Assembly: GCA_022710185.1 (NCBI GenBank)
Contig: JAKLHK010000015.1
Location: 1 to 64,000 of the forward strand
Length of the DNA: 64,000 nt
From: Bacteroidota bacterium
GTDB lineage: Bacteria; Bacteroidota; Bacteroidia; Bacteroidales; JAGNHN01
Direction of reading: 5' to 3'
Shown one piece after another: positions 1 through 8,334 of this stretch (position 1 is the stretch's first letter; each line of letters opens with the position of its first letter). A model generated the notes under the pieces. That model did no database searches, was not told the DNA's origin, and worked only from the letters and a program-made list of their open reading frames with translations. The position numbers and the translations under genes were made by a program.

Positions 1-18
1 GCCGGTAGACAAGCATTC

Positions 19-432
19 CTACCACAGCGCGAGGATCACCCCCGAGATGCCCATGAACAGCACGAAATACCCTGCATCGATAAGCCAGAGTGCCAGCGAA
101 CGTCGCTGGTACAGATAGTTGATCCCGACTGCAGTAGCCCCGAACGCCAGTCCCGTGACCACTCCGTGCCACAGGCCCAGCGACCAGCACATCTCCCCTT
201 CGTTGTGCCCCTGGATCAGAAAACCCAGGCCCAGCACGGCAACGAACATCAGCACGAAGCTGAGGCCGAAAATCAGCGCCATGTTAGACTCCTTCATGTA
301 CTCCTCGGTGAGCCCGAGCTCACGCTGCCAGACCTTCCCGAACAGCACAGGGCTGTACCAGAGGGCTCCGATAGCCCAGCTGACCAATGCGGCCACTACG
401 ATGGCCAGAAAGTTCAATTCTGAAAAATTCAT
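19..432 (-). CDS. DUF1761 family membrane protein
   Basis: A 137-residue integral membrane protein of the DUF1761 family; its function is not known. Four hydrophobic segments are visible (roughly residues 8-28, 52-75, 88-105 and 118-136). The N-terminal motif with a conserved Trp/Tyr pair (GALWYSPVLFGKVW) is the family signature. I chose the internal ATG at 432 because family members begin just before the first membrane segment; the upstream extension to 516 is polar and unlike the family. The gene stands alone: the nearest upstream gene in the same direction starts 156 bases away. Family call confident, role unknown. Confidence 0.85.
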   Translation of the reverse strand: MNFSELNFLAIVVAALVSWAIGALWYSPVLFGKVWQRELGLTEEYMKESNMALIFGLSFVLMFVAVLGLGFLIQGHNEGEMCWSLGLWHGVVTGLAFGATAVGINYLYQRRSLALWLIDAGYFVLFMGISGVILALW

Positions 433-588
433 AGGTTCAATAGATTGATGGTGAGTAAGATAGTGCAGGTTATGTCCCGCAAAGGACACAACGAGGTCAT
501 GGCAATATAAACCCATTCTGCCGGCCAGGATGTTATCGAAATGTTAACGCTGCTGACCGGAGCTTCAGCCCCTGCTGAATGGAACATC

Positions 589-771
589 CTAACGGTCCCT
601 GGGCTCCCAGAAACAGACCTTGGGCGATACGATCAGCCCCTCGGTCTTCAGCACCTTCATGGCTTTGTCCACCTCCTTGCGGTCGATGCCGCCTGCCTCG
701 GCGATCTGCCCTGCACTCATGGCTTTGGGCGATTGTTTCATGATGTCCAGTACCTTGTCTTTCGTTTCCAT
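589..771 (-). CDS. Small winged-helix (HTH) protein
   Basis: A 60-residue protein with the pattern of a single winged-helix DNA-binding domain: a helix near residues 4-13, a helix at 19-26 (AGQIAEAGG), a recognition-like helix at 30-44 ([16 protein letters not shown]) and a short wing. Similar tiny proteins in Bacteroidota are annotated as transcriptional regulators, but no target is known. It has no ligand-binding domain and no obvious partner. The ATG at 771 is the only sensible start. Whether it truly binds DNA is inference from the fold pattern alone. Confidence 0.7.
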   Translation of the reverse strand: METKDKVLDIMKQSPKAMSAGQIAEAGGIDRKEVDKAMKVLKTEGLIVSPKVCFWEPRDR

Positions 772-822
772 GGATATACTATAGGTTTCAATAAGATCTT
801 TAATTGGGGATGTGCTTAAGGC

Positions 823-1935
823 TCAGCGCTCTGCCCGGTGGGTTAGGGCGGTCAACCGCTCGTAAAGGGCAGCGTATCCGCTTACGCTGCGTTGGTGGTT
901 CAGGGGGCCTTGGATGCGTTCTCTGGCACCTTTACCCAGATATTCAGCAAGTTGCGGCTCGCGCACCAGGCGTTCCAGCGCCAGGCCCAGGGCGGCAGGA
1001 TTCCGGGGAGGGACTACCAGCCCGCTCACTCCTTCCTCTACCAGCTCCAGATTGCCGGGAATGTCGGTGATCAGCGGGGGAATTCCCAGGCACATCGCCT
1101 CGAGCACCGATTTGGTGATCGACTCCCCGAAGAGTGAGGGGAGCACAAAGGCATTGCAGGCCTTCACCACCCTGAGTACTTCGGGCACGAAGCCAGGGAA
1201 ATGCACCCGATCCTCATATCCGCTCCCCCGGATCAGCGCCCGGTTGCGCGGGGTGTCCATGTCACGGCCCAGCAGCAGGAGGTGCAGTGGAAGTCCGGGA
1301 CTGAGGTGTCGCAACGACCGCAGCAACCAGGGAACCCCTTTCATGGGGCGGTTATTGGCCACGCAGGCCACGGTAAATGCGCCTTCGGGGATACCGAACG
1401 CCTTCAGATCTGCAGGCTCAGTGCCGGCGTACCAGCTCAGGTCGTGTCCTTTGTTGATGGTAACCGCCTTTTCCTTGCGGAAGAACAGTTGGCGTTTAAG
1501 CAACTGTTCCACCCCCAGGGAGTTGCAGATCACGGCATCCACCCGGGGGTGGAGGTATTTCAGGTAGGCGGTGGGGTCATACCAGTGAATATTGCCGGTA
1601 TATCCCCGGTACAGTACCACCTTTACCGGCAGGCCCCGGGCGGCCCTCAGGCCGGTCACGATAGCCGGGCTGTTGAATAGCTGGAGGATATCGTAAGCCC
1701 CTTCCTTCAAGGCAAGCCTGACCCGCATGCACTCCTTGCGGTCGAACTTGTGCCTGGGATGAAAATCGATGACCTTCATGCCGGCCTCGGCAAAGCGCCG
1801 GGCGTATTCGCTGCCCCCGTATGTCATTACATCCACACCGAACCCCCGGCGCTGCAACCCCAGCAGGATCTCCGCTTCAGGTCTTACAGTGTGGAAGTCG
1901 TTGTAATTGCTTATGACCAGTATTCTGGGTTTCAT
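823..1935 (-). CDS. Glycosyltransferase family 4 (GT-B fold)
   Basis: A 370-residue retaining glycosyltransferase of the GT4 type. The N-terminal Rossmann half holds a glycine-rich stretch after the first strand (residues 25-45). The C-terminal half carries the diagnostic E-x7-E motif in FGESITKSVLEAM (about residues 266-278), followed by the PxNxELVEEGVSGLVVPP segment that contacts the nucleotide sugar. It lacks a signal peptide and is probably cytosolic or membrane-associated. Acceptor and donor cannot be told from sequence. It lies 42 bases after the carbonic-anhydrase-like gene and may share the nadB transcript, although no pathway link is apparent. Confidence 0.85.
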   Translation of the reverse strand: MKPRILVISNYNDFHTVRPEAEILLGLQRRGFGVDVMTYGGSEYARRFAEAGMKVIDFHPRHKFDRKECMRVRLALKEGAYDILQLFNSPAIVTGLRAARGLPVKVVLYRGYTGNIHWYDPTAYLKYLHPRVDAVICNSLGVEQLLKRQLFFRKEKAVTINKGHDLSWYAGTEPADLKAFGIPEGAFTVACVANNRPMKGVPWLLRSLRHLSPGLPLHLLLLGRDMDTPRNRALIRGSGYEDRVHFPGFVPEVLRVVKACNAFVLPSLFGESITKSVLEAMCLGIPPLITDIPGNLELVEEGVSGLVVPPRNPAALGLALERLVREPQLAEYLGKGARERIQGPLNHQRSVSGYAALYERLTALTHRAER

Positions 1936-1977
1936 GATTCAGGCGAGAACAGGGGTGGTAGCGCTCACACGTATGGT

Positions 1978-2511
1978 TCAGGTTCCGGGATCCGTGGCTT
2001 CGTCATACCAACTCGCGTACATAGTGTAGCTGTTGGCTATCCGCATCACTTCCCCCTGAAGCAGCTCGGGGCTGATCTCCCGGATCTGTTCCGCGGGCAC
2101 GCCGCCCCATACCGTGCCTGACTTCACCACCGTACCCTGCTTGATGAGGGCCCCTGCAGCCACGATGGAATGGCTCTCGATGACAGCCCCGTCCATGATG
2201 ATGGCCCCCATGCCGATCAGCACATTGTCGTGGATGGTGCAGCCATGCACAATGGCGCGGTGCGCGATGGATACATTGTTGCCTATGTTCACGGGGGCCC
2301 GTTGGTAGGTGCAATGGATGATGGCCCCATCCTGAATGTTCACATTATCGCCTATCCTTATGCTGTGCACGTCCCCGCGCACTACGGCGCCGAACCAAAC
2401 GCTGCAGTGGTCGCCCATCACCACATCACCGGTCAGGGTGGCGTTGTCGGCAAGGAAACAGCCCTTGCCCATGCGGGGACTTACCCCCTTTACCGATCGT
2501 ATCAGTGCCAT
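1978..2511 (-). CDS. Gamma-carbonic anhydrase-like (left-handed beta-helix) protein
   Basis: A 177-residue hexapeptide-repeat protein of the gamma-carbonic anhydrase/PaaY/YrdA group. Repeated [LIV]GxxxxI-type turns run through residues 20-150. The three metal-binding histidines of the family appear as HCTYQ and as the two His of SIAHRAIVHGC. The start at 2511 (MALIRSVKG) is favoured because the extension to 2649 lies inside the upstream nadB gene and is low-complexity. Members form trimers with a metal at each interface; many lack measurable carbonic anhydrase activity, so the activity is not certain. It follows nadB by 16 bases, suggesting co-transcription. Confidence 0.88.
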   Translation of the reverse strand: MALIRSVKGVSPRMGKGCFLADNATLTGDVVMGDHCSVWFGAVVRGDVHSIRIGDNVNIQDGAIIHCTYQRAPVNIGNNVSIAHRAIVHGCTIHDNVLIGMGAIIMDGAVIESHSIVAAGALIKQGTVVKSGTVWGGVPAEQIREISPELLQGEVMRIANSYTMYASWYDEATDPGT

Positions 2512-2527
2512 AGTTGTTTCAGCTTGA

Positions 2528-4126
2528 TCAGAGCTCGCTGGGATCCTCCACCGGATCCTGTCCTGCGGCCCTGGGATAATCGATATTGAAATGCAGTCCC
2601 CGGCTCTCCTTGCGGTCCTGCGCCATGCGGATGATGAGGTATCCGACATTGATGAGGTTGCGGAGTTCGCAGATGTTCACCGAAATGATGGAGCGTTTGT
2701 ACAGCTCCTCCGTCTCCCGGTTCAGGATGGCCAGGCGGTCGAGGGCCCGCTGGAGGCGTAAATTGGAGCGTACGATCCCTACATAATTGCTCATGATCGA
2801 CTGCACTTCCTTCAGCGACTGAGTGATAAGGATCATTTCCTCGTTCAGCACGGTGCCTTCAGCATCCCAGTCGGGAATTTCTTCGCAAAAACCGATGGAA
2901 GGCAGCTGGGCCATGGCATGCTGACTGGCCCGGTGTGAGAACACCAGGGCCTCCAGCAAAGAATTGGAAGCCAGTCGGTTGGCCCCATGCAGTCCGGTAG
3001 AGGCGCATTCGCCTGAGGCATAAAGGTTCTCGATGCTGCTGCGCGCCCATTCGTCCACTTTAATCCCCCCGCACATATAATGGGCAGCAGGGACTACCGG
3101 GATCATGTCGCGGGTGATGTCAATGCCTTCGCTCAGGCACTTGGCGTAGATGTTGGGAAAATGCTGTATGAGCTCCGATTTGTTGAGGTGACGGCAGTCG
3201 AGGTAAACAAAATCATCCCCGCTGAGTTTCATCTCGTTGTCGATGGCACGGGCCACAATGTCGCGGGGGGCAAGGCTGCCGCGCTTATCGTATTTCTGCA
3301 TGAACACCTCCCCCGAAGCGGTCTTCAGCACGGCCCCGAATCCCCGCATCGCCTCGGTGATGAGGAAGGACGGGCGTTCGGACGGATTATAGAGCGCGGT
3401 AGGGTGGAACTGGAAGAACTCCATCTTTTCCACCTGCCCTTTGGCCCGGTATACCATGGCTACAGCATCCCCGGTGGCCACCGGGGGGTTGGTGGTGGTG
3501 GCATACACATTGCCTGCGCCCCCGCCGGCGAGCATGGTCACCCGCGCCAGGATAGTATGGATCTCCTGGGTCTGGCGGTTAAGTACATAGGCACCGTAAC
3601 ATTTGATATAGGATGAACTGCGCTTGACCTCCAGTCCAAGGTGGTGCTGGGTGAGCAGCTCAATGGCGAAGTGGTTCTCCAGGATCTCAATTCCAGGGTG
3701 TTCCCTTACTTGCCGAAGCAGGGTGTTCTCGATCTCCTGCCCGGTGCTGTCCTTGTGATGCAGTACGCGATACTCCGAATGCCCCCCTTCCTTGGCCAGG
3801 GCATATTTGCCCCCATCCGTGCGGTCGAACTCCGTTCCCCAGGAGATCAGTTCCTTGATGCGTTCGGTGGATTCGGTGATGGTCATGCGCACGATGCGCT
3901 CATCGCTCAGCGCATCGCCGGCCACCATAGTGTCGCGTATGTGCTTCTCGTAGGAGTCCGGGGTGTACATCACCGCAGCGATGCCCCCCTGCGCATAGCG
4001 CGTGGCGCTTTCCACGGCCTCCGTCTTGGTCACGATGCACACCCTGCCATAAGGGGCTACCTTCAGGGCAAACGACAATCCGGCTATGCCCGAACCGATC
4101 ACCAGGAAATCTACCTTTTTGCGCAT
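2528..4126 (-). CDS. nadB: L-aspartate oxidase
   Basis: A 532-residue flavoprotein that oxidises L-aspartate to iminoaspartate, the first step of NAD synthesis from aspartate. The N-terminal FAD dinucleotide motif is VIGSGIAGLSFALK (residues 8-21). The SATRYAQGGIAAVM segment and the ASTGLHGANRLASNSLLEALVF block near residue 380 are typical of the succinate dehydrogenase/fumarate reductase flavoprotein family and, with the length, of NadB. No nadA or nadC is adjacent. A TACCTTTG box lies 22 bases upstream on the same strand. Product assignment is firm. Confidence 0.95.
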   Translation of the reverse strand: MRKKVDFLVIGSGIAGLSFALKVAPYGRVCIVTKTEAVESATRYAQGGIAAVMYTPDSYEKHIRDTMVAGDALSDERIVRMTITESTERIKELISWGTEFDRTDGGKYALAKEGGHSEYRVLHHKDSTGQEIENTLLRQVREHPGIEILENHFAIELLTQHHLGLEVKRSSSYIKCYGAYVLNRQTQEIHTILARVTMLAGGGAGNVYATTTNPPVATGDAVAMVYRAKGQVEKMEFFQFHPTALYNPSERPSFLITEAMRGFGAVLKTASGEVFMQKYDKRGSLAPRDIVARAIDNEMKLSGDDFVYLDCRHLNKSELIQHFPNIYAKCLSEGIDITRDMIPVVPAAHYMCGGIKVDEWARSSIENLYASGECASTGLHGANRLASNSLLEALVFSHRASQHAMAQLPSIGFCEEIPDWDAEGTVLNEEMILITQSLKEVQSIMSNYVGIVRSNLRLQRALDRLAILNRETEELYKRSIISVNICELRNLINVGYLIIRMAQDRKESRGLHFNIDYPRAAGQDPVEDPSEL

Positions 4127-4147
4127 GTGCTGAGGCTGCTGTAATTA

Positions 4148-4155
4148 CAAAGGTA
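4148..4155 (-). promoter_or_regulatory. Bacteroidota -7 box (TACCTTTG) for nadB
   Basis: On the minus strand this reads TACCTTTG, matching the TAnnTTTG -7 element of Bacteroidota sigma-A promoters, 22 bases before the nadB ATG. No TTG at the usual 19-21 base spacing was found, so only the -7 half is supported. Confidence 0.5.
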
Positions 4156-4287
4156 GTAAACCAAGCCCAAAGATCGGGGAGGGAAGAACGCGGAGGATAT
4201 GAAGTACCTGGAGCCAGGGGTACTTGGAGTTGCCTGGGATGCGATCGTACCCCGGGGCCGGAAAAACCGAGCGTTCAGCATTGATCC

Positions 4288-4677
4288 TCACCCACCCGAT
4301 TCATGCCGCTTCTTGTAATAGTGGCTGAGGATGAAGAGGATGCCGACCAGGACGAAGGGGAAGGTGATCATGAGCACAATGCCGAGACTCATCCATTCTG
4401 AATGGTTCATTCTGAAATTGTGCAGGAAGATTATGGGGCTGAATCCCAGACCGATCAGGAGGAAGATCCAGCCGCCTAAATATTCCCGGTACCAGGCAAG
4501 GATGAGCAGGGCCAGCAAAACGAAGGACGGAATGAGATGAATGAGGAAGGCAAGGATCTGTTGCCCCAACGGCTGCCCGGGGCCGAAGGAGTCCAGGGCA
4601 AAGAGGCTGATGAACAGTATGGCCAGGATGCAGAGGATCCTGGGGGTCCAGTGCAGGATGCTTATCCTTGTTTTCAT
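4288..4677 (-). CDS. Uncharacterised small membrane protein
   Basis: A 129-residue protein with four hydrophobic segments (about residues 12-28, 38-60, 65-84 and 98-122) and a short basic, His-containing tail (YYKKRHESGG). I do not recognise a characterised family; similar four-helix proteins are common and unnamed in Bacteroidota. The ATG at 4677 puts the first membrane helix near the N-terminus; a longer reading to 4809 overlaps the start of the divergent gene. It is transcribed away from the neighbouring outer-membrane protein, with a 117-base shared upstream region. Confidence 0.65.
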   Translation of the reverse strand: MKTRISILHWTPRILCILAILFISLFALDSFGPGQPLGQQILAFLIHLIPSFVLLALLILAWYREYLGGWIFLLIGLGFSPIIFLHNFRMNHSEWMSLGIVLMITFPFVLVGILFILSHYYKKRHESGG

Positions 4678-4794
4678 TCTGGTGTGATGGGTTACAGACA
4701 GAACAGCACAAGTTACGACCCATGGCTGCGAAATGCAAGGGATGAGAATCCCGGCTATGGCGTACCTTCGTTCCTCAGAAGAATACCTCATCCT

Positions 4795-5283
4795 ATGAAG
4801 CCTTCGCATTTTCCCCGGCTCATATTATTCACGGCCGTTCTATGTTTCACCCTCCCCTTGCTCGCTCAGGATCACGATCATCACGACCATCACCGCAATG
4901 AGCTTGGACTGGAGAATGCACTCATCTTTCTTCCATCCGAGGATGCGTTGGCTTATGGTATGCATTTTCACTACCTGCACAATTTCGAGGAGTCGCCCTT
5001 CGGGCTGGGACTGGCCCTGGAGCGGATCTTCGATGAGCACGGTCACACCACGCTGGGGATTGCGCTGGGATACAGGTTGCTGGAGCCTATGCACTTTTCG
5101 TTGACTCCCGGGATAAGCATGGAAGATGGTCACAGCTTCCATCTGAGCCCATCGCTGCACGCAGAAGTGCTATACGAATTCCTCTTCGGGCATATTCATC
5201 TGGGTCCGGCTTTGGGTGTGGGGTGGACGCAGGAAGATATGCACCTTGGCCTGGGTTTGCATTTGGGGATAGATATTTGGTAG
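4795..5283 (+). CDS. Histidine-rich outer-membrane/periplasmic protein
   Basis: A 162-residue exported protein. A signal peptide spans about residues 1-24 (hydrophobic core ILFTAVLCFTLPLLA). The mature N-terminus opens with a His/Asp-rich patch (DHDHHDHHR), and histidines recur through the chain. The rest alternates polar and hydrophobic residues with Gly, as in a small beta-barrel (LGLALER, TLGIALGYRLL, LGLGLHLGIDIW), and ends in an aromatic residue as outer-membrane proteins often do. The His patch suggests metal binding, which is inference. Start at 4795 is set by the signal peptide. A TACCTTCG near-match to the -7 box lies about 30 bases upstream. Confidence 0.7.
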   Translation: MKPSHFPRLILFTAVLCFTLPLLAQDHDHHDHHRNELGLENALIFLPSEDALAYGMHFHYLHNFEESPFGLGLALERIFDEHGHTTLGIALGYRLLEPMHFSLTPGISMEDGHSFHLSPSLHAEVLYEFLFGHIHLGPALGVGWTQEDMHLGLGLHLGIDIW

Positions 5284-5340
5284 GGAGAAGCGGGATGCGG
5301 GGGAGAGGGAGGGCGGATGTAAGTAAAAGATATTCAGTGA

Positions 5341-5844
5341 TTAAGCGAGGAGATCAAATGGGGAGCCCCGGTGTACACCGATGCAGACCGCAATATCGTG
5401 GGAATTCGGGGGTTCAAGGAACACCTTGCCCTTTGGTTCTTTAACGGGGTCCTGCTGAAGGACCACGCCAGCCTGCTTTCCGCTTCAACAGAAAATACTC
5501 AGGCCATGCGCCAGATCCGTCTCACTCGCATTCAAGAGATCGAGGACATCCAGGAAGTGCTGTGCAGCTATGTTCTTTAAGCAATCGATAATGAGAGAAA
5601 AGGGGTGAAACCCACGCTGAAGATGCCCCAGGAATTAAAAGTTCCTCCGCTACTGCAGAAATCTCTGGATGCCTCCCCAGCGCTCTCAGCGGCCTTTGAC
5701 AAGCTTACCCCTGGTCGACAAAGAGAATATGTGGGTTACATTGCTGATGGTAAGCAGGATGCCACCCGCACGAAACGACGGGAAAAGGTCATCCCCTGGA
5801 TCCTTAATGGCTGTGGGCTGAACGACAAGTACCGGAGTGGTTAG
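5341..5844 (+). pseudogene. Decayed DUF1801/YdeI-like gene with internal stop
   Basis: Reading one frame from 5341 gives LSEEIKWGAPVYT, then GIRGFKEHLALWFFNGVLLKD, a single TAA at 5578-5580, and then continuous coding to 5844 (KPTLKMPQELKVPPLLQKSLD ... GRQREYVGYIADGK ... KVIPWILNGCGLNDKY). Both halves match one DUF1801/YdeI-type protein. The residue at the stop is where relatives usually have Glu, so TAA for GAA is a one-base change. The N-terminal 30 or so residues are also missing: a TGA sits at 5338-5340 and no ATG precedes the homologous part. I infer an inactivated gene; a sequencing error could explain the stop but not the missing N-terminus. Confidence 0.75.
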
Positions 5845-5857
5845 GTGTCCCGAATAA

Positions 5858-6427
5858 CTATACCCTCAGTACGCCCCGGAACCCCCGGGCGGCATAATAG
5901 GATTCCGCACCATTATGGTATACAAAGGTCCGGCCGTACCTGAAATCTCCGAAGATGGCGCCTCCGAGCTTTCTCACCCCTTCAGGGGCAAGCAACCAAC
6001 TCGAAGTCTTGGCGTCAAACGTCCCAAATTGCTGTAGCAGATGGTATTGCGACTCATCCAGCATTTCTATCCCCATTTCAACAGCCATTCCAAGCGCACT
6101 CCCGCGGGGTTTGTGCTCCTTCCTGGACTCCAATGCGGCAGGATCGTAACACAGGCTCCTCCTGCCCGCAGGGCTCTCAGCAGAAGTATCGAAGAATAAA
6201 TATTCGTCCCTGACAGAATCGTAAGAGATCACATCCGGCTCGCCACCAGTTTCTTCCATTCTTGACAGCGACCACAGTTTACGCGGTTGTTGATCCAGCC
6301 TCTGCTGAATGTCCTCCCATATCAGGCCCGACGGTTTTCCCTCCCGCCGGGTAAACCGTAGCCTCAGCAACTGCAACAACTCATCCTTCTGCTTTCCAGT
6401 GAGCTCCCTATAATTTAATCGCTCCAT
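5858..6427 (-). CDS. DUF4256 family protein
   Basis: A 189-residue soluble protein matching DUF4256 over its full length. Hallmarks are the LWSLSRMEETGGEPDVISYD segment (residues 51-70), the YLFFDTSAESPAGRRSLCYD block (76-95) and the C-terminal GAIFGDFRYGRTFVYHNGAESYYAARGFRG region. The family is widespread in bacteria with no established biochemical role. No signal peptide or membrane segment is seen. It ends 14 bases from the decayed DUF1801-like gene on the opposite strand; the two transcripts converge. Confidence 0.9.
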   Translation of the reverse strand: MERLNYRELTGKQKDELLQLLRLRFTRREGKPSGLIWEDIQQRLDQQPRKLWSLSRMEETGGEPDVISYDSVRDEYLFFDTSAESPAGRRSLCYDPAALESRKEHKPRGSALGMAVEMGIEMLDESQYHLLQQFGTFDAKTSSWLLAPEGVRKLGGAIFGDFRYGRTFVYHNGAESYYAARGFRGVLRV

Positions 6428-6510
6428 AAACTCCTGTCAATCACATTAATAAACATCTTCACCCTTCTATTACCCCATTTCCCCAACCCCAAATAACACA
6501 CTCATAGCAT

Positions 6511-6642
6511 CCAACTTCCAACTTCCAACTTCTACCTCCAAGTATGATAAGTACTTTAAGTACTTTAAGTACTCTAAGTACTCTAAGTACTCTAAGTACT
6601 CCTAACTCCCTTAACTTTAGTCACTTTAGTCACTCTAGTCAC
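6511..6642. repeat. Clustered short tandem repeats (7- and 9-base units)
   Basis: Three adjacent arrays lie in a non-coding gap. Three copies of CCAACTT run 6511-6531. Six copies of the 9-base unit AAGTACTYT run 6549-6602 (two with TTT, three with TCT, the last ending TCC). Three copies of TTTAGTCAC or TCTAGTCAC run 6616-6642. The block ends directly against the stop codon of the small minus-strand gene at 6643 and lies 84 bases upstream of the DUF4256 start. On the plus strand it reads as Ser-Thr-Leu repeats, but no real gene is indicated. Copy number probably varies by slipped-strand replication. Confidence 0.85.
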
Positions 6643-6810
6643 TCAGGAATGCCCCTTCACGACGATCCGCATGATCTTGAAATTCAGCCGCAAAAAATGA
6701 AAAGCCTGCAACAGGAAATTGGTACGCCGGCGCTGTGTGGCCCGTGTGGGGACCGGAGGATAGAATTCGTCCTTGTATGCCCTGATGATCTTTTCCGTGC
6801 TCATATTCAT
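6643..6810 (-). CDS. Small basic protein downstream of SQR-like flavoprotein
   Basis: A 55-residue, strongly basic protein (MNMSTEKIIRAYKDEFYPPV ... RRRTNFLLQAFHFLRLNFKIMRIVVKGHS). The C-terminal half has an amphipathic, membrane-surface character (LLQAFHFLRLNFKIM). It starts 16 bases after the flavoprotein stop on the same strand, so the pair is probably co-transcribed. I do not recognise a family. Arginine-rich small proteins of this type sometimes accompany membrane-associated enzymes, but no function should be assumed. The ATG at 6810 is preferred; the next in-frame ATG is at 6804. Confidence 0.5.
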   Translation of the reverse strand: MNMSTEKIIRAYKDEFYPPVPTRATQRRRTNFLLQAFHFLRLNFKIMRIVVKGHS

Positions 6811-6826
6811 GTTTTCTTGTTGATTG

Positions 6827-8281
6827 CTATTCCGGAAGCAGCCACCAGAAGGGGTAGCCTTTGGCCTTGTGCAGGAACATATAATGGAGGAAGAGTTTGA
6901 TCCAGTGCCCGGCCAGGCCGATCTCCCCCACGGTGGCGTTGATGTCGCGTCCCCATTCCGGATACTTCTCCCAGTCGGGTACAACAGGAGATACGGTCAT
7001 GGTAGCCCCCAGGCCCTGGGTAAGGCTGAACCCAGCCGAAACAATACAGGCAGCACCCATCCGGCCCATATTGGCGGTATGCGGGTGCTCTTTGTGCCCC
7101 TTCCTGATCTGCTCCGCGATGTTCTGTGCCACGACCTTTCCGATGACCCCGCTGGGCATCCCGGTCCGTGGGGGCGCAGGGAAAATGGCCCGCCCGTTCG
7201 GCGACTGCATGGGCTTGGAGATAGGGTGGGGCGGGGCGAAAGCGATACCCGTAGCGTAAAGGTTGGCGTAGGCAGGGCTCTGGTAGGTCTGTGGCCAGTC
7301 GCGTATACTCCACTGTTCATAGGGACGGGGAGTATAGTCGGCATCCACCTTCATGAAGCCATTGGGGGCGAACACCTTTTCGGTAATCTCACCGCCCTGA
7401 CGGTCGTACGCCTGGATGCTCTGCCCTGCGAAAGCTGGAATAAGCATGGCGAAATCGAAAGCTACGCTGCCCTCGCTTCCGTCGAGGGTCTCGTAATGGG
7501 CCAGTCCGGGCTCAACCCGGGTTACCCCGGCCCGCTTGATCCATTGGATATTGTTCTCGGCGAACACCGACTCGGTAAAGACCTTGGTCGGGGTGATATA
7601 GCCCCCACGCTTGATGTAAGCCCCGCCCATCCCGAAATCACCGAGTTCATACTCGTTGGATATCCAGGTCAGCTCGGCCAGGTGCTCCAGCTTCCTGCGC
7701 TTCAGTTCAAATGCAATGTTGAGAATGTATTCGAAGGCCGCACCCTGACAGGTGGCCGTGGGGTGGCCCGTGCCGATGAGAAACCGCTGGCGCTCTCCCT
7801 GCTGCATCTTCGCGATGCTCCCCTTCAGTGCCTCCCAGGCATGGGCGGCATGGTCCCAACTGCATACTGACTCGGTATAGCCCCCGGGTCCCAGTCCCTC
7901 GGTGGCGCCGAAATTAAGACGGGGACCTGTGGCATTCACCAGGTAGTCGTAACGGATGCGGTCCGATTCCCCCTGCCGCTCCCTTGAAGTGTATTCAATG
8001 CTTACAAAGCCCTGCCCATCCCCGGCATCCCCTTCCGGGTGCAGGGCCACTGCCCTCGCCTGATGGAAGACGATGCCCCAGCGCCGGTATACCTTCTCCA
8101 GCTTGAAGCGTACCTGCTCCGGACGCATGCGTCCCACGCCCACCCAAATATTGGAAGGAATCCACTGATAATACTGACTGGGGGAAACCACCACCACCTC
8201 ATGCCGGCGGCCGAGCATCTTTTTAAGGAAGGCAGCGGCAGTATGGCCGGATATCCCGGCACCGAGAACAAGGACTTTCAT
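6827..8281 (-). CDS. FAD-dependent oxidoreductase, sulfide:quinone reductase-like
   Basis: A 484-residue flavoprotein of the NDH-2/sulfide:quinone oxidoreductase superfamily. It opens with the FAD motif VLGAGISGHTAAAFLKK and continues with SPSQYYQWIPSNIWVGVG, typical of SQR-like enzymes. Candidate redox cysteines occur in SVCSWDHA and TATCQGAA. The C-terminal segment LFLHYMFLHKAKGYPFWWLLPE is aromatic and amphipathic, consistent with membrane attachment and quinone access. The ATG at 8281 is preferred to an in-frame TTG at 8290. Donor could be sulfide, polysulfide or another thiol; the exact SQR type is not resolved from sequence alone. Confidence 0.8.
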   Translation of the reverse strand: MKVLVLGAGISGHTAAAFLKKMLGRRHEVVVVSPSQYYQWIPSNIWVGVGRMRPEQVRFKLEKVYRRWGIVFHQARAVALHPEGDAGDGQGFVSIEYTSRERQGESDRIRYDYLVNATGPRLNFGATEGLGPGGYTESVCSWDHAAHAWEALKGSIAKMQQGERQRFLIGTGHPTATCQGAAFEYILNIAFELKRRKLEHLAELTWISNEYELGDFGMGGAYIKRGGYITPTKVFTESVFAENNIQWIKRAGVTRVEPGLAHYETLDGSEGSVAFDFAMLIPAFAGQSIQAYDRQGGEITEKVFAPNGFMKVDADYTPRPYEQWSIRDWPQTYQSPAYANLYATGIAFAPPHPISKPMQSPNGRAIFPAPPRTGMPSGVIGKVVAQNIAEQIRKGHKEHPHTANMGRMGAACIVSAGFSLTQGLGATMTVSPVVPDWEKYPEWGRDINATVGEIGLAGHWIKLFLHYMFLHKAKGYPFWWLLPE

Positions 8282-8334
8282 AGGGCTCAATTGGTTAATA
8301 AATGTATCAATTATTCCACACAGGACCGGCTATT

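Noticed and set aside
6544-6900. Plus-strand frame reading the 9-base repeats as Ser-Thr-Leu repeats
   Set aside because: The frame is an artefact of a 9-base period and runs over the small basic gene and the flavoprotein 3' end on the other strand.
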